A stretch of 37,984 nucleotides of DNA from Lachnospiraceae bacterium (GCA_004556655.1 SFGF01000033.1:1-37984); one strand, 5' to 3'; shown: positions 6,805-15,579, counted from the first letter of the stretch. The notes: generated from the letters alone by a model not told the origin. A program made the numbers and translations.

Positions 6805-7113
6805 GTGAGCAAAGACGAATACGAGGGATACTACTGTCTGCTGATTGCAATTCTGTGTGATCTGGATGCAGCGGAAGCACAGAAGATGTATAAGTACGGT
6901 CCCAACCATCCGCTTTGCCAGAAAATCTTAAAAAAGAAAGTCAAATTACCGGAGGTGGCGAAGCAGGAAAAAGAGCAGACGGGATATCTGATGAAGGAAT
7001 TCTTGCAGGAAGGATATACATTTGACGCAATCGCTGACGCGTTCGGATGCTATCCGTCTACGATCCGAAGACGGATCAAAAAAATAGAAGAAAAAAACAG
7101 AAAGGAAAAGTGA
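6805..7113 (+). CDS. Small helix-turn-helix protein (102 aa)
   Basis: GTG 6805 is chosen because AGGGGG (6791) gives good spacing; an ATG at 6763 lies inside the methyltransferase gene and has no ribosome binding site. The C-terminal half contains GYTFDAIADAFGCYPSTIRRRIKKI, a clear HTH of the sigma-70 region 4/resolvase-like type. The N-terminal half is helical and unassigned. It could be a cassette regulator or a DNA-binding accessory factor of the methyltransferase just upstream. Confidence 0.6.
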   Translation: MSKDEYEGYYCLLIAILCDLDAAEAQKMYKYGPNHPLCQKILKKKVKLPEVAKQEKEQTGYLMKEFLQEGYTFDAIADAFGCYPSTIRRRIKKIEEKNRKEK

Positions 7114-7122
7114 GGAAATCAT

Positions 7123-7240
7123 ATGAGAAAAGAAGCACGTTATCACTTAGGGGTTAAGATTATTAAAAGCCGTAAAACTGGAGAGATGGGACAAGGAGAA
7201 TGACAACTGGAAGTGGATTGTAAATGAGTCTGCTCAGTAG
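7123..7240 (+). pseudogene. Small ORF apparently broken by a frameshift
   Basis: ATG 7123 follows GTGAGGAAATC and encodes MRKEARYHLGVKIIK before running to an early TGA at 7201. In a neighbouring frame from about 7159 the sequence reads KAVKLERWDKENDNWKWIVN and stops at TAG 7238-7240. Joining the two gives a plausible 38-40 residue Lys/Trp-rich protein, so a one- or two-base indel near AAGATTATTAAAAGCC is likely. Alternatively these are two non-coding stretches. Confidence 0.4.
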
Positions 7241-7315
7241 TTGTTTTATTTATTCAATCTGGAGCGGATTATGGAAAATGTGGTAAATAAAAAACAGATT
7301 AAGAAGGAGATTATT

Positions 7316-7498
7316 ATGAGCAGAGCAGAGAGAGTACAGAGAGCACAGAGAGCACAGGACATTCTTTTGGAAGATAGAAGTATTGAATACGTCATTCGCG
7401 TTGATGTGACTCCTGATTATGTGGAAGTCGTTGGATATAACGGAGGCGATTATTTGCGTTTTCGCGTACGTGATGATGGATCTGTATATGAAAAATAA
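7316..7498 (+). CDS. Small unknown protein (60 aa)
   Basis: ATG 7316 follows AAGGAGATTATT with good spacing; an upstream in-frame ATG at 7241 lacks a ribosome binding site. The N-terminus (MSRAERVQRAQRAQDIL) is a basic helix. The rest (EYVIRVDVTPDYVEVVGYNG and on) predicts beta-strands ending in DDGSVYEK. No family assigned. Confidence 0.6.
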   Translation: MSRAERVQRAQRAQDILLEDRSIEYVIRVDVTPDYVEVVGYNGGDYLRFRVRDDGSVYEK

Positions 7499-7554
7499 TT
7501 ATAACATAGCCGGCGGGAAAAATTCCTGCCAGCAGCAAAAGGAGGAATACGAAT

Positions 7555-8244
7555 ATGAAAATACGAGCTTTAACACGGGAAGAATGGAAATATGTCTATA
7601 CTGAAAGCCAGCAGATAGCCGGACAGACGGGAAATATCGGACATCTCCGGGGCTATTTTGACGGTGAAGGGGATATTTTTGACAGCAGATGGTTTGGTCA
7701 GAGAACGGACTTAAAAACGGAGGAATTCAAACGAGAGTTTGATGAAGTGATAAATACGCTCCGTTCTGAGGAATATGGACTTTTGAAAAACCGTTTTTCT
7801 ATGAGAAAATATGTTGGCCGTTACCCGGACAGCGCTCATGAGGGAAATTACTGTACGGAATATGGTTTCCGGGTAAGCACAGACAAGTATGCTTATCTGC
7901 TGCGTTGTAATACGAATAAGGGAGACTACTGTCTCTATTGCTACTGCTATATAGCAGAATGGCTTGACCGGCATATAAAGAATGCGGCAAAGGGAATCCG
8001 TTTTATCACGCCCCATTATGAGGAACTGTTCTGCATCCCGGATGGCGAAAAAATCGTGATCGAGGATGCAAATGGCAAAAAAGAGGAAGCGAGATGCCGT
8101 TATATTGATGATTACCATGTAGAAATTAATGAGAGGCTTTTCCATATCTGTCAGTTTGCGGAGCTGATGCAGCAGATTGGCTCAACCTGTACTCCACTGG
8201 AGCAGAATGAGAATGAAACAAAGAAAAACAGACTTAACCAATAA
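7555..8244 (+). CDS. Conserved-looking unknown cassette protein (229 aa)
   Basis: Starts at ATG 7555 with AAAGGAGG upstream. The N-terminus (MKIRALTREEWKYVYTESQQ, then GHLRGYFDGEGDIF) and the later stretch YAYLLRCNTNKGDYCLYCYC are reminiscent of an unnamed protein common on Firmicute conjugative elements, from memory. Cysteines cluster in YCLYCYCY but do not form a standard zinc site. The sequence is acidic, soluble, without membrane segments. Function unknown. It lies between two other unknown genes in the same operon. Confidence 0.7.
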   Translation: MKIRALTREEWKYVYTESQQIAGQTGNIGHLRGYFDGEGDIFDSRWFGQRTDLKTEEFKREFDEVINTLRSEEYGLLKNRFSMRKYVGRYPDSAHEGNYCTEYGFRVSTDKYAYLLRCNTNKGDYCLYCYCYIAEWLDRHIKNAAKGIRFITPHYEELFCIPDGEKIVIEDANGKKEEARCRYIDDYHVEINERLFHICQFAELMQQIGSTCTPLEQNENETKKNRLNQ

Positions 8245-8256
8245 GGAGGAAATGGG

Positions 8257-8625
8257 ATGCATCTGCATAAGTTTGCGGATATGGCGCATTTTGATGAGGT
8301 GGTGATTGGAGGAACTCTTCCCAAAACAGAATTTTACCGCGATTATTTTAAAAAACTGCATCCTGCACAGTTCTTAAATTCAGAGATCCGGATTCCGGTT
8401 TATGAGGTGACCTATTCTTACCTGACTGTACGGAGAAATTACCGGGTAGGCAGGAAGTATATGTTTTTAAGAGTGGAACACGAGGATATTATGATGGAAG
8501 TGGAGATGGCTCTTATGGACTGGGTAAATGACCTGAACCGGGAGAAACCATATCGGAAGATTTTCAATGTACAAATTCTGGAAATAAAACCGATTGTCTA
8601 TGCGCGATTTTTTATCGGTTTATAA
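8257..8625 (+). CDS. Unknown cassette protein (122 aa)
   Basis: ATG 8257 follows AAGGAGG. The protein is mixed alpha/beta with aromatic-rich strands (VYEVTYSYLTVRRNYRVG) and no recognisable motif. It is the last gene before a 170-nt gap (8626-8795) that precedes the PAPS-reductase-like gene. I see no terminator in that gap, only GC-rich sequence with short runs of C and G. Confidence 0.6.
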   Translation: MHLHKFADMAHFDEVVIGGTLPKTEFYRDYFKKLHPAQFLNSEIRIPVYEVTYSYLTVRRNYRVGRKYMFLRVEHEDIMMEVEMALMDWVNDLNREKPYRKIFNVQILEIKPIVYARFFIGL

Positions 8626-8795
8626 CTGGATTCCATTCTTTCATACCCCGGGGATGTCTTGGGGTTGCTGTTTAGAAGGGGCGCTATTGCGGGCATAACC
8701 TTCAAAAAAGGATTCGGTCAGGCAGCGTAAAAAGACACACCGTAAGAATGGCTTTTCCGTTCAAAGCAAAATTATTTGCAAAGGACGGAGAAGGA

Positions 8796-10313
8796 ATGGA
8801 GCAGTTAAGTTTATTTAGTCTGGAACCGAAAATAGAAAGAGCTGTGGAGAACTTGAAACTGTTTGAGCAGGCTGCGCTTCAGATGAATCCGGAAGGATAT
8901 TATCTTGCATTTAGCGGCGGCAAAGACAGTCAGGTAATTTATCATCTGGCACAGATGGCGGGCGTGAAATTTAAGGCTTACTATCATATTACAACGGTTG
9001 ATCCGCCGGAACTGGTGCGGTTTATCAGAAAGGAATATCCAGAGGTAATCCAAACAAGGCCGGAGATGTCGATGTGGGAACTGATTTTGAAAAAGAAGTA
9101 TCCACCAACCAGACGGGTCCGGTATTGTTGTTCGGAGCTGAAGGAACATGGCGGACAAGACCGGTTTGTTATTACCGGAGTACGCTGGGCGGAAAGTAAA
9201 AAGAGGAAAGGCAGAGGTTTGGCAGAAATCACGGGGAAAGGAGTTCCAGCTGTGGTTCTGTTAAATAACGATAATGATGAAAAGCGCCGGCTGATAGAAA
9301 ACTGTACCCTGAAAGGAAAGCGCGTGCTGAATCCGATTATTGACTGGACGGATAATGAGGTCTGGCAGTTTATCCATACCTACATTCATACGTATTGTGA
9401 ATTGTACGATTGTGGGTTTTCACGGATAGGCTGCATCGGATGCCCGCTCATATCTGTAAAGCGAAGGATATGGGAATTGGAGAGGTATCCCAAGTATAAG
9501 CAGGCATATCTCAATTCGTTCAAGCGGTTATTGGAGCAGCGCGCCGAGAGCCAGGAGGAGGGGAAAAGAAAAGTAAATGATCAATGGAAAACGGCAGAGG
9601 ATGTCTATAAGTGGTGGCTGTATGGTGGAGAGAAAAAAGAAGAACAAGTTCACGGGCAGATAGGCATGGATCTGCAGACGGAGAGGAGGAGTGAAATGCC
9701 CCAGAGGGAACAAACGGAAATCCGGGGAAAATCCTTTGATGCGTGGATGCAGACATTTCGGAAACTGTCTTATGAGTGGGAAAAGGTCTGGAAATATGGC
9801 GCCGCAGACAGCATGTGGGCGGATGGAATTACTTTAAACCGTATCCGGCAGGAAATGATTCAGACGAAACAAATACTGGAGCATTTTGGAGTCAATGACG
9901 GTTTGAGTTTACCAGACGAGGTTCCCCGCAGTTATATGGCAAATGAGGGAGAAATAAGAGAACAGGCAGAACGGGCAAAGCAGGGCTATCTTCAGGATGA
10001 AGAATATCAGTTTCTGTGCCAGATGGAGCCTGATCTTACAAATCAACAGAAGGATAAGACGCAGATTATGATAACACTTGGAAAAGTGCGGAATCTGATC
10101 CGGGCAGTTGAAGAGGATAATCTGGTCGTTATGCGGGAATATGGAACCGAAGGACAGTTTTCGAAGCAGATATCTGAAACTGCGAAAGAAATAAGAAGGA
10201 TTCCATTAACGAAAAGGAATGTAAAATCGGTAAGATCAGAATCTGCGGATAATGGCAGTAAGGAAGACTGGCAGCTCAAAGGACAGATGACGATTTATGA
10301 TTTTGCATCTTAG
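8796..10313 (+). CDS. PAPS reductase/DndC-like PP-loop protein with N-terminal sliding-clamp motif
   Basis: The protein is 505 aa from ATG 8796, preceded by GGAGAAGGA; an in-frame ATG at 8748 has no ribosome binding site. It begins MEQLSLFSLE, where QLSLF is the textbook beta-clamp-binding pentapeptide. The PP-loop LAFSGGKDS (SGGKDS at 40-45) binds a nucleotide. A Cys pair at 111-112 (RYCCSELKE) and Cys201, 206, 213 and 216 (CELYDC, then GCIGCP) could hold an iron-sulfur cluster, as in DndC and assimilatory APS reductases. Residues about 280-505 are an extra helical region ending in GQMTIYDFAS. No cysD/cysN or dndB/D/E genes are nearby, so sulfate assimilation or standard phosphorothioation is unlikely. 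A DNA-linked role is more plausible. Confidence 0.8.
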   Translation: MEQLSLFSLEPKIERAVENLKLFEQAALQMNPEGYYLAFSGGKDSQVIYHLAQMAGVKFKAYYHITTVDPPELVRFIRKEYPEVIQTRPEMSMWELILKKKYPPTRRVRYCCSELKEHGGQDRFVITGVRWAESKKRKGRGLAEITGKGVPAVVLLNNDNDEKRRLIENCTLKGKRVLNPIIDWTDNEVWQFIHTYIHTYCELYDCGFSRIGCIGCPLISVKRRIWELERYPKYKQAYLNSFKRLLEQRAESQEEGKRKVNDQWKTAEDVYKWWLYGGEKKEEQVHGQIGMDLQTERRSEMPQREQTEIRGKSFDAWMQTFRKLSYEWEKVWKYGAADSMWADGITLNRIRQEMIQTKQILEHFGVNDGLSLPDEVPRSYMANEGEIREQAERAKQGYLQDEEYQFLCQMEPDLTNQQKDKTQIMITLGKVRNLIRAVEEDNLVVMREYGTEGQFSKQISETAKEIRRIPLTKRNVKSVRSESADNGSKEDWQLKGQMTIYDFAS

Positions 10314-10334
10314 ATGAAGAAAAGGAGGAAACGA

Positions 10335-10757
10335 ATGGTAGATCAGAAATTAATTTCAGGAATATTCAACGATTTTCTGGCGTTGTATCTGGGAAAAAAG
10401 CAGATAGGGATTCGTCCATTGTGTGAGAAATATGAAAATCATCCTATGCTGATGGGATTACTTTCTAATATGGACGAAGCTGCAAAGATACCGGTACCAA
10501 AGGTAATGAAGGAAGCCTATGACTTATATAAAGAGTACCGTGGCAGGGAACTGGAAGATGAAGAATGTGAGCAGTTCGTAGACAGAACCTATGAGATCTA
10601 TGAAAAGTGGGATAAAAATAAGTGGTGTGGCCGCATAATAGCAGAGCTGGCTTGCCTGATTGATTCGGATGCTACAGAAAGAAGAAAGCTTGCGAGAGAA
10701 GTAGAAAAAGAAATGGAAGAGGCAATGCGTCAGAGTGAAGAAAAAGATGCTGCGTAA
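10335..10757 (+). CDS. Unknown helical protein (140 aa)
   Basis: ATG 10335 is preferred because AAAAGGAGG (10319-10327) lies just upstream; an ATG at 10314 would place the ribosome binding site inside the gene. It is predicted almost all helical, acidic C-terminus, with GLLSNMDEAAKIPVPKVMKE and a long KLAREVEKEMEEAMRQ coiled stretch. No family recognised. It follows the PP-loop gene by 21 nt and is probably cotranscribed with it. Confidence 0.6.
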   Translation: MVDQKLISGIFNDFLALYLGKKQIGIRPLCEKYENHPMLMGLLSNMDEAAKIPVPKVMKEAYDLYKEYRGRELEDEECEQFVDRTYEIYEKWDKNKWCGRIIAELACLIDSDATERRKLAREVEKEMEEAMRQSEEKDAA

Positions 10758-10816
10758 GAAACAAAGGAATGGGGGAGCTTGCTGCTCTCCCTTCTGCTTA
10801 AACTGGAGGTGCAGAT

Positions 10817-11545
10817 ATGTTCGAAAAAGTGGTAAAAAATACAGAAGAATTAAATGCGGTGGCGCTTCATTTGAGAACAGAAGGGGAAATGGATGAACTG
10901 AGGAAACTGGCAAAAAAATGGCTGATTCCACATCAGGATACGGAGGATTTTATTACCGGAAAACGGTACCGGCTGGCAGAAATTAAGATTGAGGACCGGG
11001 AATATTCCAGACCGCAGGAAAAACTGAGAGTGGAGATGCTGGCTCTGAAAGACAAGTATTTTGCAGATATTATCGCAATGCATGTGATGCGAAAATGTGA
11101 TGAGGAAGATTTTGGAAAGAATATCCTTTTAAAGCACAAGTCATTGCAGAAATGCATGGATTTTATCATGGGAAAAGCATTTGAGATGGCAGAAGAACAG
11201 GCGAAACAGAAAGGGCTGGAGCGTGTACCTCAGAATACAGGTATGGCGGTTACTGAAACTCAGGTTTTCCAATGGGCGGAAGAATATTATATCCGGGATG
11301 ATGCGGAAGAAGAGGCGAAGAAAACAGCAGAAGCAAATCAGAAGATCAAGGAAGGCTGGGAGAGAGCGGAAGGAATCAAGCGAACCGCTACTAAAAAATC
11401 CAGCGGTAAAAAGACATCTTCTGGAAAAACGAAGAAAACTGCAAAAGGTGGAGAAACGGAAGTGAAAGAAAAAACAGAGACAAAGAAAAAGACTCCATCA
11501 GACGGGCAGATGACCATGTTTGATCTGCTTCAGAGTGCATCCTAA
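10817..11545 (+). CDS. PcfK-like / AcrIIA9-family protein
   Basis: The protein is 242 aa from ATG 10817 with ACTGGAGGTGC upstream. Residues about 75-165 (YFADIIAMHVMRKCDEEDF, KSLQKCMDFIMGKAFEMAEE and VTETQVFQWAEEYYIRDDAE) fit the PcfK-like fold, the family that includes the Cas9 inhibitor AcrIIA9. PcfK is known from the pCF10 conjugative plasmid and is often paired with PcfJ, as here. The C-terminus is a long Lys/Ser/Thr-rich linker (about 185-225) ending in DGQMTMFDLLQSAS, which resembles a sliding-clamp-binding tail. Anti-CRISPR activity is known for only some family members and is not shown here. A role in element DNA processing is equally possible. Confidence 0.7.
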   Translation: MFEKVVKNTEELNAVALHLRTEGEMDELRKLAKKWLIPHQDTEDFITGKRYRLAEIKIEDREYSRPQEKLRVEMLALKDKYFADIIAMHVMRKCDEEDFGKNILLKHKSLQKCMDFIMGKAFEMAEEQAKQKGLERVPQNTGMAVTETQVFQWAEEYYIRDDAEEEAKKTAEANQKIKEGWERAEGIKRTATKKSSGKKTSSGKTKKTAKGGETEVKEKTETKKKTPSDGQMTMFDLLQSAS

Positions 11546-11611
11546 GATATCCATTTGCATAGAAAAAGGTTTCATTTTAACTTTTAAGCTGAAGAAAAAG
11601 GAGAAGAAAGC

Positions 11612-12160
11612 ATGATCGCATTTAAAGGATTTAATCCAGACCTTACCTGCCGGGGATTCCAATTCCATGAAAATGAAATTAACCGGACTGAACAGGCAAA
11701 CTGTGCACAAAATGGTTTTCATTGTGCAGAGAATCCGCTGGACTGCTTAAACTATTATAGTAATTGGAAACATTCGGTATATTATGAGGTTGAGGTGTCC
11801 GGGGATATGGATGAAGATGCATGGGACAGCAAGATTTCATGTACGGAAATGAGACTGATAAAAAAATTAAGTATGCAGGAACTTCTTCTGAAGGGAATTG
11901 TATATATGGTCAAATATCCGAAGAGGAAATGGAACGGCTATGTAAAAAAGGAAGAGGGAAAAGCGGAAAATGGATTTGTGGTTGTCCGTGGGAAGTCACC
12001 GAGGGCCTGTGGCGTTACCGGTTCTCATTTGGCGATATTAAAAGAAGAGAAAGAAAGCCAGAATATCTCGGAAGTGGCATTATTCACGATTGATGGAGAA
12101 AAGTACATGCCGGATACATGGTACGATGTATACTGCGAGGAGAAAGGAAGGTGTGCATGA
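11612..12160 (+). CDS. Unknown cassette protein (182 aa)
   Basis: ATG 11612 follows AAAAAGGAGAAG. The N-terminus MIAFKGFNPDLTCRGFQF and the segment NGFHCAENPLDCLNYYSNW recall a family of phage/element proteins in which similar Cys-containing motifs recur (DUF7666-like, from memory). The C-terminal part includes VVVRGKSPRACGVTGSHLAI and a strand-rich end. No catalytic motif is visible. Its stop codon lies 1 nt before the PcfJ start, so the two are translationally coupled. Confidence 0.65.
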   Translation: MIAFKGFNPDLTCRGFQFHENEINRTEQANCAQNGFHCAENPLDCLNYYSNWKHSVYYEVEVSGDMDEDAWDSKISCTEMRLIKKLSMQELLLKGIVYMVKYPKRKWNGYVKKEEGKAENGFVVVRGKSPRACGVTGSHLAILKEEKESQNISEVALFTIDGEKYMPDTWYDVYCEEKGRCA

Positions 12161-12161
12161 T

Positions 12162-14315
12162 ATGAAAAAGAAGCGGCTGTTAGAATTAGAGATACCTAAA
12201 CCTACAGAGGAGATGTTAGCAATTGCAGAAAAAGATATTCCGAAAAAAAGTCAAATTTATTGGAGAAATCGGGATGTGTATCAGTATGGAACTTATTTTC
12301 GATTACAGATAGAAGATAATATTTTGAAAGTAAGTATTTTTTTCGCAGATCAGATACGTGCCGGCAGGAAACTGCCGGCATATATGCTGTTTATAGATAA
12401 AGAGGCGGATGAATTTATCACTTTTGATATGGAATCAAATCGCTGGAGAGAGTCTATGCTGTGTAATTTAGATTGGCCGGCTTATTATTATGAATCGGGT
12501 AAGTATATCTCCGGGAAAGATTCGGAGATTATGAAAAATTACCTGGGAGAAGGAACTGGCGAGTATTATGATTTGCAGAAATATCAGTATGCAGTTAGAA
12601 AACGGCAGCTTATTCGGAGAGATAAGAAAGAAACCGATGCATGGGATAAAATGATGGAGCAGGTACCGGAACTTCCAAAAGACTGGGAGCATTGGGTGGC
12701 AAAAACAGGGATATCGCAGCATTTTATGTTCTATGAGTATAAGCGGGGCGGTGCAAAGGAAGGATACTGCAGCCACTGCCGGAAAATGGTTCCGATTAAG
12801 AATCCACGATATGGTAAAGCTGGGTACTGCAGCAGGTGCAGGCATCCGGTAATCTATAAATCAATAGGAAAATTTGGACGTCTGCGGACAGAACGTGAGG
12901 TTATTTATCTGATACAGAGGTGCGAATTTGGGATTGTTGTACGGCAGTTTGAGGCAAGAAGCTTTTACCGGAAGAGCGGATATAAAATTCCTAAAATCAG
13001 TTGTGATGAAGTGAGAAGGACATTTTTTGATTCTAAGTGGAGAGGAAAAGCTTTCTATTATGGATGTTATAAGCAAAGAGAATACCGATGGATAAAAGGA
13101 GGTATATATGCTGAAGCTTGGAATTACAAATGGTACAAAGGAGAGGTATACCGCAGGACACTTCCAGATTTAGAAAAAAAGGAACTTAAGCACAGCGGGC
13201 TGGTAAAAATGATACGCTGGAAGAGATTCATAGATCCAGAGACGTTTCTTGCTTCGTTAAGAAAAAAACCAATTCTGGAGCAGATTGTGAAAGCGGAACT
13301 GTTTACACTTGCTGATGAACTATTAGAAGGAAAGGGGATTTTAGAAGACTATTCTTCTGGTAAACTTTCAAAAATATTGAAAATTGACAGGAATCGTTTG
13401 CAACGCTTGCGAAGAGTGGAGGGCGGTGTTCAATATTTAAAATGGCTACAATATGAGAAAAAATATGAAAAAAATATAGCCAACGAAGAAATCAACTGGT
13501 TTGTGAAGAATAATTTTACGGCAGAGCAGTTTGAATTCATTTTAGACCGGATGAGTCCGCTTCAAATTAAAAACTATCTGCTGAAGCAGCAGAAACTCAG
13601 TGGAGAAAGCTTGAGTAGTATTTTGAGAACATGGAAGGATTATCTATCTATGGCTACAAGAGCAAATGTGGATGTAAATGATGCAATTATTTACCGCGCT
13701 TCACGCTTAAACCAGCGGCATCAGGAGATGGTGCAGACTATTGAAGATATGAATGCGGCTATGAAAGCGAAGGAAATCCTTGCTGCATATGAGGGCATTG
13801 ATAAGGTTCTCTTGGAAGAAAAGGGAAAATATGATTATCAGGAAGGAGAATATGCGATTATTGCACCAGAGAAAGTAGAAGATATCCTGCATGAAGGAAA
13901 TGCATTGCATCATTGTGTCGATAAGGGAGAGCATTATTTTGAAAGGATTGCAAAAAGAGAATCCTTTATTCTGTTTTTGCGGAAAACAGAAGATATAGAA
14001 ACCCCATACTACACGCTGGAGGTTGAGCCGGGAGGAACAATTCGGCAGAAGAGGACGAAATATAACCGCCAGCTTGATGATATCGAGCAGGCAGAAACAT
14101 TTTTGCGGAGGTGGCAGAAAGTAATCCGAAAGCGAATGACCGAAGACGATTGGAGCCTTGCGGATCGGAGTAAGAAAATCCGGGTAAAGGAGTTGAAGGA
14201 GATGCGGGAAAACAAAGTAATTGTACATGGAGGTCTGTTTGGCGGGAAATTACTGGCGGATCTGCTGGAGGAAGATATGATGGAGCGGAATGAGGTAATG
14301 GATAACGTTGCGTAA
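12162..14315 (+). CDS. PcfJ-family protein, copy A
   Basis: The protein is 717 aa from ATG 12162, with GGAAGG upstream; an upstream in-frame ATG at 12090 lies inside the previous gene. Two CxxC knuckles (Cys203/206 and Cys223/226, in GYCSHCRKM and GYCSRCRHP) form a zinc ribbon. The C-terminal PcfJ domain carries the signature GNALHHCVDKG (from residue 579) and YYTLEVEPGG. PcfJ occurs on the pCF10 plasmid and many Clostridia elements with unknown biochemical role; the conserved HHC and aromatic residues suggest an enzyme or nucleic-acid-binding core. It is the last gene of cassette A and has a clear paralogue at 24068. Confidence 0.8.
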   Translation: MKKKRLLELEIPKPTEEMLAIAEKDIPKKSQIYWRNRDVYQYGTYFRLQIEDNILKVSIFFADQIRAGRKLPAYMLFIDKEADEFITFDMESNRWRESMLCNLDWPAYYYESGKYISGKDSEIMKNYLGEGTGEYYDLQKYQYAVRKRQLIRRDKKETDAWDKMMEQVPELPKDWEHWVAKTGISQHFMFYEYKRGGAKEGYCSHCRKMVPIKNPRYGKAGYCSRCRHPVIYKSIGKFGRLRTEREVIYLIQRCEFGIVVRQFEARSFYRKSGYKIPKISCDEVRRTFFDSKWRGKAFYYGCYKQREYRWIKGGIYAEAWNYKWYKGEVYRRTLPDLEKKELKHSGLVKMIRWKRFIDPETFLASLRKKPILEQIVKAELFTLADELLEGKGILEDYSSGKLSKILKIDRNRLQRLRRVEGGVQYLKWLQYEKKYEKNIANEEINWFVKNNFTAEQFEFILDRMSPLQIKNYLLKQQKLSGESLSSILRTWKDYLSMATRANVDVNDAIIYRASRLNQRHQEMVQTIEDMNAAMKAKEILAAYEGIDKVLLEEKGKYDYQEGEYAIIAPEKVEDILHEGNALHHCVDKGEHYFERIAKRESFILFLRKTEDIETPYYTLEVEPGGTIRQKRTKYNRQLDDIEQAETFLRRWQKVIRKRMTEDDWSLADRSKKIRVKELKEMRENKVIVHGGLFGGKLLADLLEEDMMERNEVMDNVA

Positions 14316-14485
14316 TGTAGAAAGAAATGAATATAGGTTATACGAGTTATTGAAAATTCAAAATGCTGAAATGCAGTATTATTACATTTTTTGGTTTGAG
14401 TGTAATGGAAATTTGGTATAACAGAGAAGTGTTTGATGGAAACTGATAAGAAATAGTGATGTGGTAAAAAGCGTTCTGGTAAAGC

Positions 14486-15180
14486 CTAAAACAGAAGGTG
14501 ATAGTGGCGCTCTGTCGTAAACCACGTATCCATCAGGACATAATCTGCCCGGATACCCGCAGCTAACGCCCTCTGCACCAGAAGGATGGCAGCATCCGGC
14601 TTTGACAGCAGACTTTCCTTACGGGATTTATAACCGTTGGTACGATGGTCGATCTAATCGGAGATTTCCTGGTATCGGTTGCTCTTCTTCGCAGAAGAAA
14701 GCATGTTAAACCTTATCGGTATAAAACTATAGCCATCAGACCAGCCGAGTGTGAGCATAGTAAATCCTTTTTGATATTTATGCTCTACATGGTCATATAC
14801 CCGGGCAAGAAGCTCAACGGCTTTACTCCGATTCCGTTTGATGACCGTATCATCCAGGACAAGCACCTTGACTCGTTCCGGTCTGGTAAGTCTGCTGAAT
14901 GCGCTGGTTACCTTTACGGCAAGGAGCAGAAGGGACTTTCTCCAGTTGAAAGAAGGTTCGTTCAAAAAACGATAATAAGTGTTCTTGTAAACCGTCTGTT
15001 CCCTGCGTCTGGAATGGAGGAAACGGAAAAGATTTTTATCCTGAAATACTAACAGCAATAAAACCGGAATACTTCATATGCGGAAATGCCACAGGATTTT
15101 GTGATATTGGATTTACGCAGCAGTTTTCCAATCTGAAGTTCTTTGAAAGGATTAGAAAACTGATTTAATATTAAAAGCCT
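14486..15180 (-). pseudogene. Decayed IS4-like DDE transposase
   Basis: Read on the minus strand, an N-terminal piece (FKELQIGKLLRKSN and ISAYEVF) shifts frame near 15055 into a long piece with KNTYYRFLNEPSFNWRK, first catalytic Asp in VLVLDDTVIKRNRSK and KGFTMLTLGWSDGYSF. After NRYQEISD the frame meets TAG at about 14653, then continues unchanged as IDHRTNGYKSRKESLL and ADYVLMDTWFTTE (second Asp). It is cut off at a TAG at 14486-14488 before the third acidic residue. So it carries at least one frameshift, one nonsense codon and a missing C-terminus. The region 14316-14485 holds only a small imperfect hairpin and no gene. Confidence 0.8.
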
Positions 15181-15209
15181 TAACAAATAATCAGGAGAAA
15201 ATATACAAA

Positions 15210-15566
15210 ATGAGTTGCCTATGGAGCAATACAAAATATTATCTGGATTTGGATATGTATCAGGAAATAGTCGAAAACATTGTTGCAAACGCAGTGAGAT
15301 TTTCTAAAAGCAAAATTGGCATAGAGCTGTGCGGTGAAAATAATAAATTGTCTATCGTGGTGTATGATGATGGGCCAGGTTTTAAAGATGGAGAAATAAT
15401 TAAAGCAAAAAAGCCCTATTATCATTGTGTAGACAAAGAGGGAACCCATTATGGTATGGGGCTCTATATAAGTGACACTTTATGCAAAAAACATGGAGGT
15501 AGTATGATTTTAGATAATCTCTCAGCTGGTGGTGCTTATGTGAAAATAGTTTTGGAAAATGCATAG
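15210..15566 (+). pseudogene. ATPase-domain remnant of a sensor histidine kinase
   Basis: The 118-aa open frame contains only the histidine-kinase ATP-binding core: N box EIVENIVANAVRFS, DDGPGF, GTHYGMGLYISDTLCKKHGG and a final GGAYVKI strand. The membrane, linker and phosphoacceptor-His regions are missing and the gene begins next to the decayed transposase, so it was probably truncated by insertion and deletion. An AGGAG at about 15192 could still drive translation from ATG 15210. The class resembles lantibiotic/bacitracin-type kinases. No response regulator remains beside it. Confidence 0.75.
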
Positions 15567-15579
15567 TAAAGTATAATCA

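Noticed and set aside
8796..10313. Complete Dnd phosphorothioation system
   Set aside because: Only a DndC-like PP-loop protein is present; no DndA, B, D, E or SspE-like gene is recognisable in the window.
14645..15052. 135-aa open frame on the plus strand
   Set aside because: It is the antisense shadow of the decayed IS4-like transposase, which has clear protein motifs on the minus strand.
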